NCBI GenBank assembly: GCA_019009955.1
Contig: CM032233.1
Location: 126,986,001 to 127,050,000, forward strand
Direction: 5' to 3'
Origin: Riptortus pedestris
Taxonomy: Eukaryota; Arthropoda; Insecta; Hemiptera; Alydidae
Length of the DNA stretch: 64,000 bases
Shown here: positions 34,647 to 46,103 of the stretch, one piece after another
Numbering within the stretch: the first letter of the stretch is position 1
Layout: every line of letters begins with the position of its first letter
Notes under the pieces: generated by a model
Databases searched by the model: none
The model's input: the letters and a program-made list of their open reading frames with translations, nothing else
Told to the model about the DNA's origin: nothing
Position numbers and translations under genes: made by a program

Positions 34647-35403
34647 AGTCCGTCACGCAGGGGCTGCGTAAACTAAGCAGATTTCCCCCGTGAAATTTAG
34701 AAATAGATAAATCTACATACTGGTAACACAACACCACCTTGAATAAATACAAACAGAAATAAGAAATGTTTCATCCAATTTCAATAACCTGCCGACAGGA
34801 AGCGTTAGGTTAGAAATTTAAACAAACGAGTCTGCCCGCCTCACTCCGGAAAGAAAAACAATTACTGAAATATATCAGAATATAACATATTAATTTTATT
34901 GTGAACTATTTACTATATCAAGTACTGTAATTAATGAGTCAGAATAATTGTTATCTCAATCAGTCAAATTTTAGTAGTCCAAAACCTTAAAACGGGGGAG
35001 GGGTCACCAGGGCATATTTGCATTTATCTCGTATAATAAAGGTCTCTTGAATACAATTTTTGGTATTTAAAGTTTGAATAATGTGATTTATTACGTAGCA
35101 GAGTATTGTTTATGTAACATGAGTAGAAGTGGCGGTTTGCTGAAGGCTGAAAACTGAAAAAAGCAAATATCTCGGTTAATATTCAAGATAGTGAATGAAT
35201 GTATAATACAATAATTATAGTACATTTAATTTGCAATAAGATTGGTTTCATACAATTATTCAATCAGACATATGGTAACGGAGATATTTCGAAATTTCAA
35301 AAATCCTCCTCCTAAACCCCCCCCCCCTCCCCCTGGTCCAATTTCACCCGTTAACGAATTTGATCTTTCTTTTTAATAATTGCGACCGCTAGAGCGGTAA
35401 CAG

Positions 35404-35464
<61 letters not shown>

Positions 35465-35563
35465 GTTTTGAACGGACCTCATTTTCGTCATCTGCTGGGT
35501 AGGATCGATGGACATTTGAAGAAAAATTTCGAAAATCGCGTCATGAGTACGACTTCAATAAAA
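34647..35563 (+). mobile_element. RC1 element, L variant, lacking the 3' hairpin
   Basis: 5' tip intact, long L half, a C-run (AACCCCCCCCCCTCCCCC) near 35316, TA tract 35408-35454 followed by CACACACA. Stops at GTACGACTTCAATA, about 30 bp short of the usual end. Confidence 0.75.
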
Positions 35564-36406
35564 GAAGAAAAAAGAATGTTTACTTTCAACCAGTGTTAGA
35601 AAGAGTTAGTAGTCTCGTGTCCAGTGAGTACTTGTGTTGAATAATAATCATTGACTGTACAGGTGTTTAGGTATTCTTTAAGGTTTGGTATATATTCATA
35701 TTAATACATTTTAGGAGACCATTTATTTTTCATTGACTAGTTGGATATAATATAGCCAATACTTGCCGTTGCATCAATACTACAATTCCAGCTCCAACAT
35801 TCTGTCGGTTCAGTAGCTCTTCCCCAAACAAAGTCTATCTTCTTATTTTCTTTCTTGTTTCTGAGTTTATGTACAACCTTTTTATCATTAGGAGTACTAA
35901 AATGCTTTTCGGTTCACAAGAATTTTTAGATTAAAACAAAAAAAAAATAAAATAAATAAACCTATGTCTCTATTGTTTACAGAGCTCTTTGATTTTACTC
36001 AATCAGTATTTATAATTTAGGAATTGTTCTTTGAATAATTTTGTTTTTAAGTATCAATAGTTTTTAATTGAAAATTAATTTTTGTTTATATCTTATGTTG
36101 TCTGATATTAATTTAGCCCAATTTTCATTCTTTGCAGCTAAACCTATAAAAAAGGGGGAGTAGGTTACTCAAAGGAAGAGCTCTCATATTTACTAACAAA
36201 TTAACATAATAATTGTTGTATTTAGTGAAAATGATGTAAAGTAATTTTATTTACAAGAAAACGCAACAGTTCTCCTTCCAGTTATAGCTTAGAAGAAGAG
36301 GGAAGGACGTTCATGCGCTATTGGGAAGGCCATGTGGAAACTGCCCAATGGAATTATTAGGAAACTCTCATGTTCCCTGAATGTAATCGATAAATAAATA
36401 AATGTC
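35564..36406. other. AT-rich intronic sequence
   Basis: Nothing firm. The last part (36330-36403) ends in GATAAATAAATAAATG, like a retroelement tail, but no coding similarity was recognised. Confidence 0.4.
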
Positions 36407-37101
36407 GGCCACGCAGAGGATGATTAAACTAAGCGGATTATCTAAGTGCTGTGATGAAAATCTGATGACGCAATATCACATTGCATTCTCTATTTCTCTC
36501 ACCTAAGTGAATGAGATTTGAAGCTTAAATTCATATAGGCATGCTTATTGATATAACAGCCACACGAGTAGTTGTCTAATAGTGGGAAATTTATTAAAGA
36601 CTCAAAACGCAGAAATACAAATTACTCCGATACTATACGACAGGTATGGGAAACCTTCGACATGTTGCGGGCCAAACTTTCAGAATACAGAAAAATCAAG
36701 TTCGTTAATGGCTGAAATCGGACCTGGGGGAGGGGGGTTTAAAGGGGGAATTTTTGAAAATGGGAAATATCTCCGTTATTATGCGTCGAATCAGAAAATA
36801 TTATAGAATCAATCATATTGCTAATTAAATTTACTATAAATATTGTTCTATACACTTATTATGTATCTTGAATATTAACCGAGATATTTGCATTTGTATG
36901 CAAAATGTATGTTGGTCGACAGAAGTCGGCTATACTCGGGACTTTCCGCCGAAAGTTAGTTCGGCCGCTTCCGTAACTGTTCGTCCCTCGGGAATTGGTT
37001 TAGAGATTCGTTACTATTACTGCCATTAGTAGGCAAATTTCTCTATTGTAGAACTTCACGTGGGAAATCTGCTTAGTTTACGCAGCCCCTGCGTGACGGA
37101 C
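36407..37101. mobile_element. RC1 fragments of both orientations flanking a hAT tip
   Basis: A decayed plus C-type piece (36407-36640) and a minus S-type copy from 36690 to CTGCGTGACGGAC (37101). Between them is the hAT-end fragment annotated separately. Confidence 0.6.
36641..36680 (+). mobile_element. Solo 40-bp end of the hAT family
   Basis: CAGGTATGGGAAACCTTCGA and the following 20 bases match the inverted right end of the hAT relic (19285-19324) at about 33 of 40 positions. No partner end is nearby. Confidence 0.65.
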
Positions 37102-37109
37102 ATTTTTCT

Positions 37110-37350
37110 CTCAAACTAGAATTCTAACTGGGATATTTGTATTTTCTTAGTTTTCTGTCTCATGAAATGTAACCTCGCACCTCCGTCCTACAAATTCGGT
37201 TCACTAAACACGAGTGGCTTAAACGTCGAGTCCTGTTTACATAGTCCTCTTATAACAAACAGGAACAATAGAGACTTGTCGGTGTCAGATCAGTAGCGTG
37301 TCCGGGACGTGGGAAATCGGCTAGTTTACGCAGCTCCTGCGTGACTGGCT
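37110..37350 (-). mobile_element. RC1 fragment, old
   Basis: From ATTCTAACTGGGATATTTGT to the tip (TTTACGCAGCTCCTGCGTGA). High divergence; the C or S half-type is unclear. Confidence 0.5.
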
Positions 37351-37679
37351 TCCATTAGTATCGGATTCTGAAAGAGGCTCTCCCGAACCATGCTAGCCCT
37401 AACGTCGACTCCAATTTTATTGCTGCCTGCTGCCAATCTTCCCAAATGCTCAAAGGAAATCTGTAGTCCCCCAGAACGATAGAACACTTTTCCCCATCTG
37501 GGCTAACTGTGCGTTGGCCTGAAGACTGAATTGAGGACGACTGCCTCAGTACTAGATCAAAGTCATGAACTGTAAGCTACGTGGACTTTGATCGTTAATG
37601 GATTTGGTCAAGTAGAGTTCTGCGTTGTTGAGGAAGGTGGACGCCTACAATTGATGTTGAATATATTTCCCCCCGAAAA
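37351..37679. other. GC-richer, repeat-free segment
   Basis: Mixed composition. Contains the 10-bp inverted repeat GATCAAAGTC / GACTTTGATC (about 37552-37592). No coding signal recognised. Confidence 0.4.
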
Positions 37680-37705
37680 TCGAATATTAACTGAGATATT
37701 TGAAT

Positions 37706-37824
37706 TTTAGCAGATTTCCCTTAAGGTAAATCAGCTATTGAGGTCGCACTCATGCCGCGATTTTCGAAAAATTTCTTCAAATGTCCATCGAACCTACCCA
37801 GGAGACACAAAATGAGGCCCGTTC

Positions 37825-37877
<53 letters not shown>

Positions 37878-38309
37878 TGTTAACGTTCTAGCGGTCGCAA
37901 TTTTGGTTTCATCGTTACCAAACTCGATATTTAAGCGTTTTATGCAAAAAGACAGACCAAGTTCGTTAATGGCTGAAATCTGACTATTGGGAGGGGAGGG
38001 GGGTTTAGAGGAGGGATTTTCGAAAATTCGAAATATCTCCGTTACTATACGTCAGATCAAAACATTGTATAGAATCAATCTTATTGCAAAATAAATGTAC
38101 TACAAATATTGTTCTATACATTTATTCGCTATCTTGAATATTAACGGAGATATTTGCTTTTTTATTAAATGGGGGCTGATAACGGATGAATCAGTTTCCC
38201 GCCAAAAGCTAGCTCGGCCGTAACTGATCGGCTCTCGTATGGAGATTTCTCTATTGTATAACTTCACGTGGGAAATCTGCTTAGTTTACGCAGCCCCTGC
38301 ATGACGGAC
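37706..38309 (-). mobile_element. RC1 element, S variant, nested in an older RC1
   Basis: Complete tips, TA tract 37830-37874. The left flank (AACTGAGATATTTGAATTTT) and right flank (TTTTTAGTTTCAAGTCTTCC) are adjoining parts of one older copy, so the insertion went into its T-run without a visible duplication. Confidence 0.8.
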
Positions 38310-38358
38310 TTTTTTAGTTTCAAGTCTTCCGTAAATACCCACTCCTACTAATGTGATC

Positions 38359-38480
38359 TTAGCAGATTTTCCTTAAGGGAAATCAGCTATTGAGGTCGTA
38401 CTCATAAAGTGATTTTCAAACATATTCTTCAAATGTCCATCGATCTTACCCAGGAGATCACGAAAATGAGGTCCCTTCAA

Positions 38481-38540
<60 letters not shown>

Positions 38541-38554
38541 ATATAAACATATTA

Positions 38555-38588
<34 letters not shown>

Positions 38589-38595
38589 ATATATT

Positions 38596-38630
<35 letters not shown>

Positions 38631-39361
38631 ACGCTCTAGCGGTCGCAATTTTTGCTTGATCTTTACCAAGCTCGATATTTAAACGTTATATGTAAAAATA
38701 AACATCGAATTGGTTAAGATCAGATATCGGACCTAATGGGAGGGGGGTTTATTGGGAAGGAACTTCGAAAAATCGAAATATCTCTGTTACTATACTTCGG
38801 ATCGAAAAAAAGTATAAGTGAATCTTATTGCAAATGAAATGTACTATAAATATTGTATAACCGTGATATTTGCATTTTGCAGTTTTCTACCTTGAGTTAA
38901 CCCCCACTTCTACTCGTGTCACATAAATAATACTCTGTTATATAATACACCACATTATTCGAAGCTTAAATACCAAATATTGTTTCCCAGAGACCTTTAT
39001 TATACAAGATAGATGCAAGTATGTTCTTGTGACCGCCCCCCCCCCCACCGTGTTAAATTCTTGGCCGTTTAAAATTTGATTGATTGAGATAATCATTATT
39101 ATGCTCCATTATAAATTACAGTACCAGATATAGAAAATACTTTTTAATAAAATTAATATGTTATATTCTGATAGGTGTAAGTTATTGTTTTTGTTTCCGG
39201 TGGACCGTTGTCTAACCTGTTTGTTTACATTTCAGACGCTTCCCGCCGGAAAGGCAGGGGAAAGATTTCTTATTACCGTTTGTATTTATTCACTTAATAT
39301 TCACGGTGGTGTTGTGTTAGCAGGAAATGTGCTTAGTTTCCGCAGCTCCTGCGTGACAGAC
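38359..39361 (-). mobile_element. RC1 element, L variant, complete, with mixed TA/GT tract
   Basis: From TTAGCAGATTTTCCTTAAGG to CTCCTGCGTGACAGAC. The tract spans 38485-38628: TA with interruptions, then (GT)n from about 38598. Long pyrimidine run CCGCCCCCCCCCCCACC at about 39030. Confidence 0.75.
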
Positions 39362-40527
39362 TTATATTAATACAATTATAGTACAAGGAAGTTTATTATT
39401 ATATTCCTAGTATAAGAAGCCCAGAAAGGGTCCAAGTTGTGAGTTCACGGCGTAAACGTATATAAATACTTGTTTGGACTTTAGTCCATAATGGATTGGA
39501 GGACTTGGCGATGGGGTGTATGGTGGATGACTAGAGGGGGTTGGCGTGGATTAAATTGACAAGGGTAGTAATAGAGAGAGCTGAGCCCCGATGCAGGTAG
39601 TAGTAATGGCTACTCCCTACTACACCTCATCAGCTAATGGCCCCTCCCTTTGCATACTAATGATCCCCCCCCCCTCTGTAGCCCATCCTCCGCCTAATCT
39701 TATTATACAATCTTAATGTCCATTATTCCAACTGGACAGTGGGCTCCCCTCCCTAATCGCCCCTCCAGTCCCGGCTATAAGCCCGATTAGCGCCTTCCCA
39801 GGGCTAACAATTATAATTTAGCTTTCGTCCGAGCAGATCCCAACATAAAGCCTCCAACGGGCCGGCTATAATCTCTCCATGCATTTTTGAAGAGCGTCCG
39901 AAACCCCATTGACTCATCCAGCCTCACGCCTCCGGATCAACACCTTTACTCCACAAACATCCCTTAATCTCCACATTAATCGTCTTTTTTTTTTTAAATT
40001 ATCCTTTATTGAATAACAAGAAATTTACAAAATAATTCATAGTGTTCCTTCTGACCACTGCAATTTTACAAGAAGAAACATAAAATAAAATTTTCTATTT
40101 AAGTAGAAGATTGTTGTCAATGCAATTGACTAAAAGCAGTCATATGTCAACTTAGTGAATATCAGTTATTTTAAAAATTTACAAATTTAAGTGACCGTAT
40201 GAGCTAATAATACTAACAAGTACAGACTTTCTTATGATTATTTAATATAATTAGAGGTAAAATAGGGATTGAGATAAAGGTGTTTACATGTCTTTAGTCT
40301 GGCCTGTTGGGCATTTATTCAATCAGTTTTTTGAGATAGAGTAAAATGTGCTTTGTTCGTTTGTAGACGTACCTTGCAGTGCTTTGTTTGTTATAATTAC
40401 CTATTCATTGATAAGTGGGGTATTTTTGTGTTTACAAGATTTGAAAAACTTAGTGGTTAGCTTACGGATGTATGTCTTTATTATTGATAAGTTTGAAATC
40501 GCCTATACATGATTTTAATTATGATGT
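39362..40527. other. Repeat-poor segment, GC-richer at 39440-39960
   Basis: Contains TTTGCATACTAATGA (about 39650) and AACAATTATAATTTAG (about 39807), which resemble POU/homeodomain binding sites. The right half (40000-40520) is AT-rich and unrecognised. Confidence 0.35.
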
Positions 40528-40662
40528 TTTAGCAGATTTCTCTTTAAGAATAATCATCTATTCAGGTTGCAGGCAATTTTTAAAACAAACGTTTCAAACG
40601 CCCATCGATCCTACCTAGGTGCTAACGAAAATGAGCTCCATTCCAAATTATATATTTATATC
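40528..40662 (-). mobile_element. RC1 3'-end fragment, old
   Basis: TTTTAGCAGATTTCTC to the start of the tract. The terminal hairpin is mispaired, so it is ancient. Confidence 0.5.
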
Positions 40663-40679
40663 AATTGGTTGCAATTTTT

Positions 40680-41080
40680 TGAAATTCTTAGGTTGGTCGT
40701 GTGAATTAAGGGGTTGAACTTGGTAAACCTACAGTCATGGGGATGGTTCCCGTGTGGGTGCAGGAGTAATTATGTTTGTTTATTATTATTTACGTCCACT
40801 TTATGTTACTATGGCTAATCGGGACGGGTTATCTACAGGTTACCACCCTTTTCTAGCCAGGGTGGGCATAAGGAGTTTATGTAATGAGTCCGTCACCAAA
40901 TGAATTTCTACTTCCAGGGCGGGAATCGAACCCGCCACTCTTGGTCTAATACCACGCGAGATTAAGACCAACGCCTTAACTCGCACGGCCAACCTGAGCC
41001 CCCGCAGGAGTAATTAATCCATTGAAGCAATTGGTAAATGATATCCTCAGTCCCACCCTGGCTAGACCAGGGGTTTCCTC
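40680..41080 (+). mobile_element. Older SINE-like sequence, interrupted by a younger SINE
   Basis: GGTTGGTCGTGTGAATTAAG followed by a weak B box (GGTTCCCGTGTGGG) at 40690-40772, continuing after the insertion to TCCCACCCTGGCTAGACCAG. Resembles the SINE family head and body but is diverged. Confidence 0.4.
40773..41003 (-). mobile_element. tRNA-derived SINE, complete, 231 bp, 13-bp target duplication
   Basis: On the minus strand: GGGGGCTCAGGTTGGCCGTG (A-box region), GTTAAGGCGTTGGTCTTAAT, B box GGGTTCGATTCCCGCC, a tRNA-unrelated body (TTTGGTGACGGACTCATTAC, GGGTGGTAACCTGTAGATAA) and an (AAT)n-rich tail. GCAGGAGTAATTA stands on both sides (40760-40772, 41004-41016). The best copy of this family here. 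Confidence 0.88.
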
Positions 41081-41605
41081 ATTAGCCTCAGTAGCGAAAT
41101 GTTTTCCTATAAGGTTTAGCACAACATCAAAAAAATCTGATATATAAAGCTAATATAAATAGCTATTATAAGAAATATGTTGCATTTAACATGTGATGTA
41201 TATTTTATTTATTTCCTTGTTACAATCGTCCATTTGGCTGTTGTTCATGACTTGACCTCCGATCTAACATCCAAGTCGTAGATTTTTTGCCTGTATTTGT
41301 TATTCTTTTTGGTGTCTTTTACTTTTATTTTGGCTTTTTCTAGGTCAATTTGGATTTGTTTCTTCCATGTTGTCAAGCATTTAAGTGTCAGGGTGCATGT
41401 CCTAGAATTTTTAAGTTAGTTCCAGTTTCCAATGAATGTCAGTACTTTTCTGTAACTGTGTGTGAATGTAGTCTATAACCTTCCAGATTTTCCTGATGAT
41501 TTTCCTTTCAGCTCTTTTTGTGTATCAAGGTCACATTTGTAATTTAAGTTAAGGGTCTCACTGGCAAATAGTGTCCCCAGCTTTATAACTGTTTTATAAT
41601 GATGG

Positions 41606-41646
<41 letters not shown>

Positions 41647-41685
41647 AATTATATTAACGTTTATTACAAAAATAAAAAACTATGA
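41081..41685. other. AT-rich sequence with TA tract
   Basis: TA microsatellite at about 41608-41643. No gene recognised. Confidence 0.45.
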
Positions 41686-41688
41686 TTA

Positions 41689-42870
41689 CACAGGCCAACG
41701 ATGAAAAAACTTTTTTAATGAAAATACCTTATTCTTATGTTGTTTAGGTTGCTGAATCCAAATATGATGCTTAAAAAGTTGTATCACCCACCATTTATTC
41801 ACATTTTATAGTTAAATTCATGAAATAAAGAAACATTTTTAGAATTTAACAGCTTTTTCATAGTTAAGATAACATGAAAAAATAGGTCTAATGAACAAAG
41901 ATGATGTTGGCAGCACTGCTGAAACACATGCTAAACAGCTGATGTTTTGTTTATTTTCAACATAACCTCACTTTTACGTTTCCTGTACATGTGCTCAGTG
42001 CAATGTCTCATCGCGGCTGTAAAAACTCTGCTGACAGTTTTTGTTATATTTGTGGTGAGTTTGTTATTAAAAAGCACCAAAGAAACATTACAGACTTTGT
42101 GAAAAAGGTTTATCTAGCATACTTTGGAACCAAACTTGGAGACCAGGATAAACCTTGGGCACCGCATAAGGTATGTTATGTATGTGTTGAAGACCTCAGG
42201 AAATGGTCAAAAAAAGAGAAAAAACACTTTAAATTTGCTGTTCCCATGATATGGAGGGAACCAAAAATCATTCCGATGACTGTTACTTTTGCAGTGTAGA
42301 TATTACTGGTCATAACTCTAAGAACAAGAAGGTAATAAGCTACCCTAACCTTCCGTCCGCCATCCGACCAGTAGGGCACGGTGTAGATTTGCCAATCCCG
42401 GAACCACCAGAGGACTTAAATTCTATTGAAACAGAAGTATTTTCTGATGTACAGTCGGAGTTAGATGAACACGATGAAGAATTCCAATGTGTTACAGAAA
42501 ATGTAGAGCCTAAATTGTTCACTCAGGTCGAGCTTAATGACTTAGTTAGGGATCTGGGCTTAACAAAAGAAAAAGCTGAACTGCTTGGCTCTAGGCTAAA
42601 AGAAAAGAACCTTGTATCATCACATAAAATTACTATTCCAAGTATTTTACTGTAAATACAAACCATTTTTACGATTCTACAGTGTTTCATTGATTTCCCT
42701 ATATACTGTAAATGGGTATTAGACTATATAATAAAATACATTTTGCTTGGAAACTAAGGGTGATACATAAAAACTACGAGCAGATTTGGATTCAGCACAT
42801 AAAAATCTATCAAGATCAGCTATTAAAATTAAAAAAGTTTTCAAAAAGGTTTTTTTTGTTGTGGCCTGTG
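41689..42870 (+). mobile_element. CMC/Chapaev-like DNA element with a zinc-knuckle ORF
   Basis: Ends CACAGGCCA and TGGCCTGTG, flanked by TTA on both sides (41686-41688, 42871-42873). Subterminal inverted matches continue for about 130 bp (ACTTTTTTAAT, TGCTGAATCCAAAT, GTATCACCC, ATTTTAT, in the same order from each end). CAC-starting ends with a 3-bp TWA duplication are typical of Chapaev-3-type elements (from memory). No transposase is present; the only coding part is 42003-42655. Confidence 0.65.
42003..42655 (+). pseudogene. Frameshifted, truncated zinc-finger-like ORF of a widespread arthropod TE family
   Basis: The first frame starts at ATG 42003 and has CYICGEFVI, VKKVYLAYFG, WAPHKVCYVCVEDLRKW and FAVPMIWREP; the second frame carries HSDDCYFC, YPNLPSAIRPVGHG and FTQVELNDLVRDLGLTKEKA. 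Together they form one known-looking protein with two Cys clusters (CxxC, CxxC, CxxC). Continuity needs one extra A in the AAAAA run at about 42266-42270. After LVSSHKITIPSILL it stops at 42655, much earlier than the long proteins of this type I recall in arthropods. Either a dead copy or a sequencing slip in the A-run. Confidence 0.7.
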
Positions 42871-42873
42871 TTA

Positions 42874-43400
42874 TTAGAGTTCATTTGATTGCAAAATTAA
42901 ATACACAAACATTAATGTTTTTACCCGTACACAATTATTTGAAGATCACTACTTTTATTTACACACTTAGTAACCGATTTTTTCACAACTACCCACATTA
43001 TGCACTGTTAACTTCACGTACATACTACACAGCACAATAAGTCACGAGTTGATCACTGGAATCGCTGAATCCCAACTAAAACTGCCTGGCGGGGGAGCTG
43101 ACGGGGTTCATATTAGCCGACCGTCGACTCAAGCAGGTTGGAGGCGCCAACTCCCCTGTTGATTGGTCACTAAGCAGCTTCTAGATTCCTGCCCTTGCTC
43201 AATCTACGCTAATCTTTGCAGGGATGCCCTTATCTTCTTTGTACTTCTTAAATATAAGTAATTTTCAAGTAAGTTGTAAAATAGGTTCGTAGTGTTTATT
43301 ACTGGTGATTTCAATAAAATCTTCAGATTCTTGTAAATATTTTTAATCAATTATATATCACCCATTTTGATTTACTACATGTTGACATCTTTCAGGTAGT
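42874..43400. other. Repeat-free segment
   Basis: AT-rich to 43040, then a GC-richer patch (43080-43230). No gene recognised. Confidence 0.4.
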
Positions 43401-43733
43401 TCCAGCAGATTTCCCTTAAGAGTAAATAGTAAATAGTTTTCAATAAAATTAATATGTTATATTCACATATATTTCATTAATTGTTCTTCTTTCCTGTCTA
43501 GAGTGTTTCTATCTATCTATTCAGTGCTGCGATGTTGGCTGGTCTGTTTGTTTATAAATTCAAACGCTTTCCTTTTTTAGAGATTATTAACTTTTAAATT
43601 GACTAAAAGATTTCTCATTACCGTTTGTATTTATTCGCTTAATATTCACAGTGGTGTTACCAGTATGTAGAATTATCTATTGTAGACCTTCGCGTGGGGA
43701 ATCTGATTAGTTGTAGTAGCTGCTCTGAGAGAT
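43401..43733 (-). mobile_element. RC1 element, L variant, with a large internal deletion
   Basis: AGCAGATTTCCCTTAAG joins directly to AGTAAATAGTTTTCAATAAA of the L 5' half, so the core and microsatellite are gone. The 5' tip is decayed (AGCTGCTCTGAGAGATGGAC). Confidence 0.65.
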
Positions 43734-44135
43734 GGACGTTTTATATAGGAATCTGAATACTCGGACGATGCCGATTGTAAAGAGACGGTGGACTGATTTC
43801 CATCCTCGGTGGAGAGTAACTATTGGCAGATTGCTTGAGAGGGGACTGTGACTGGGCATAGAGGCAATGAGAGAGAGAGGGCCACTTGTTCAGAGAGACC
43901 TCCTGACTTAGTGTCCCTCTGAGCTGGAACCAATTGCAATTATGTTGAGTGATATTGGAGAGGGAGCCGGGACTCTTCATCAGCTAATGACCATGATGAG
44001 AGCCTACACAGGATGATGGAGAATCAATATGACCAGCCATCCCTACCCCAATGTACCCACCGATATATAATCTATTATTACTTTCCTTTACGCGTAATTT
44101 ACCCCAAACGCTGAAAAGAACACTGTGTTTATCAA
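43734..44135. other. GC-richer, repeat-free segment
   Basis: Contains a GAGAGAGAGAGG run (about 43870). No coding exon recognised. Confidence 0.35.
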
Positions 44136-45132
44136 AAGTCCGTCACGCAGGGGCTGCGTTAACTAAGCAGATTTCCCACGTGAAGTTTTATAATAGAGAA
44201 ATCTGCCTACTAATGGCAGTAGTAGTAACGAATCTCTAACCCAATTCACGAGGGACGAACAGTTACGGAAACGGCCGAACTAGCTTTCGGAGGAAAGTCC
44301 CGAATATAGACGACTTCTGCCGACCACACAAACAATACAAATGCAAATATCTCGGTTAATATTACAGATACCGAATAAATGTATAGAACAATATTTATAG
44401 TAAATGTAATTTGCAATAAGATTGATTCTATACAATTTTTCGATCGGCCACATAATAACGGAGATATTTCGAATCTTCTAAAATCCCCCCTTCCCCCTGG
44501 TCCGATTTCAGTCATTAACGAACTTGATCTTTCACAGTTACGGAACCGGCCGAACTAGCTTTCGGCGGAAAGTCCCGAATATAGCCGACTTCTGCCGACC
44601 ACACTCACAATTCAAATGCAAATATCTCTTTTAGTTTTGACTGAAACTATTAAATTTCGACTTTGGAATGGATCAAATAAACATTTTCGAAACAAGAACG
44701 TAAAATCTTAATTGATTACGTCTTCACACAACGAATTTGCATTTAATTCGCATAATAAAGGTCTGTTGAAACACAATATTTGGTAATTAAGAGTAGAATA
44801 AACTGGTATCGTTTGACAGCGTATTGCTGTTTGATATTTTGAATGTTCAAAATTCCCCCTCCAAACTTCCTAGTCAGGGATTAACGAACTTGACCTTTAG
44901 TTTTTCATGGAACACTTCATCACATATCGAGTTTGGTACCGATCAAACAAAAATTACGACCACTAGAGCGTTAACCGACAAGTGTGTTTGTGTGTATATA
45001 TATACAATTTTGAAACGACTTCATTTTCGTAATCTACTAGGTAGGATCGATGGACATTAGAGATATTTTTTTCGAAAATCGCGTCTTGAATAAGGCCTCA
45101 ATAACTAATTTCCCTTAGGGGAAATCTGGTAA
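44136..45132 (+). mobile_element. RC1 element with an internal ~90-bp duplication
   Basis: 5' tip AAGTCCGTCACGCAGGGGC. The S-type stretch from CAGTTACGGAAACGGCCGAA to AATGCAAATATCTC occurs at about 44261-44356 and again at about 44535-44628, after which a different core version continues to the 3' tip (GGGGAAATCTGGTAA). Likely a junction of two copies. It continues head to tail into the next copy. Confidence 0.65.
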
Positions 45133-45594
45133 AAGCCTGTCACGCAGGAGCTGCGTAAACTAAGCAGATTTCCCAAGTGTTGGTATATCACCACTGGTCA
45201 TCTCAACTTACCGTATATTCTCTTTTTCTAAATTTTAAAAAAATCCAACGAGTGCAAGCAGAGGTTTACTGAAGACTGCAAAATCAGAAAGTGCAAAAAA
45301 CTCTTAATACCACGGTTACGAAATTATGCGTACAAAAAATAACATCACTAGTTTAACTAGATTGGTTTTATAACATATTTCGCGTCGTGAGTACCACCTC
45401 AATAGCTCATTTCGATTAAGGGAAATCTACTACAAATTATGACCATTAGGGTAGAGGTAAAAGACAAGTAAATTAGCCCGTAATTTTTTAAGGACCACAT
45501 TTCGTCTTATCCTAGTTGCGATCGATGGAGATCTGAAGAAATGTATCGAAAATCGCGCCATGAGTACAACCTCATTAGGGGGTAAATCTGCTGA
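45133..45594 (+). mobile_element. RC1 element, C variant, in tandem with the preceding copy
   Basis: AAGCCTGTCACGCAGGAGCT start directly after the neighbour's TAA. Ends GGGTAAATCTGCT; the microsatellite is absent. Confidence 0.65.
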
Positions 45595-45895
45595 GAGGAA
45601 AGTTAAGATCCCGAAAAGTGAGTAAATCACGTGACGGAACTTATAACTTGATAAGCTCTATATGAAAGTTGGAAGAACGAGTGGAGGGGCTCAAATCTAC
45701 GTGATAAGGATGTGATAACACAGGGGCTGAGTAAAATTAGCAGATTTACCACGTGCTAAGAATGGCCAATAGACGTCACTTCACATTATATTGTCCGTTT
45801 CTCCCATAGGAAAAACACTATGTTGACGAAGATGGAAATGAAAACATATTAAGTAAATAGCATTACGTAAAAATAGCTCAAGGCGAATAACTGAA
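45570..45895 (+). repeat. Copy of the composite also present, inverted, at 5555-5905
   Basis: From the RC1 3' end (CCTCATTAGGGGGTAAATCT) through the 120-bp spacer (GAGTAAATCACGTGACGGAA, TTGGAAGAACGAGTGGAGG) to an RC1 5' end (ACAGGGGCTGAGTAAAATTA) and AATGGCCAATAGACGTCAC. Confidence 0.7.
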
Positions 45896-45910
45896 GACTA
45901 AAGAATGAAA

Positions 45911-46090
45911 AAGTCCGCCACCCAGGGGCTGCGTGAACTACGCAGATCTCCCACGTCCTGATATGACACACTACTAATCTCATCTCACCCTTGATTCACT
46001 ATTTCTCTAGCAATAAGAAGCCCGAGACCGATTTCGGAAAGTACTAAGTACTTACAGTATTAATCACACGATTAAGTGGAGCTCTGCTTA
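45911..46090 (+). mobile_element. RC1 C-variant 5' fragment
   Basis: AAGTCCGCCACCCAGGGGCT then GATATGACACACTACTAATC; cut off after about 180 bp. Confidence 0.6.
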
Positions 46091-46103
46091 GGCTGAAACA
46101 AAA

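Noticed and set aside
36330..36403. Possible LINE 3' end with ATAAATAAATAAAT tail
   Set aside because: No coding match upstream and no duplication seen; too little evidence.
37552..37592. 10-bp inverted repeat as a transcription terminator
   Set aside because: Terminators of that type are bacterial; here it is just a small inverted repeat in an intron.
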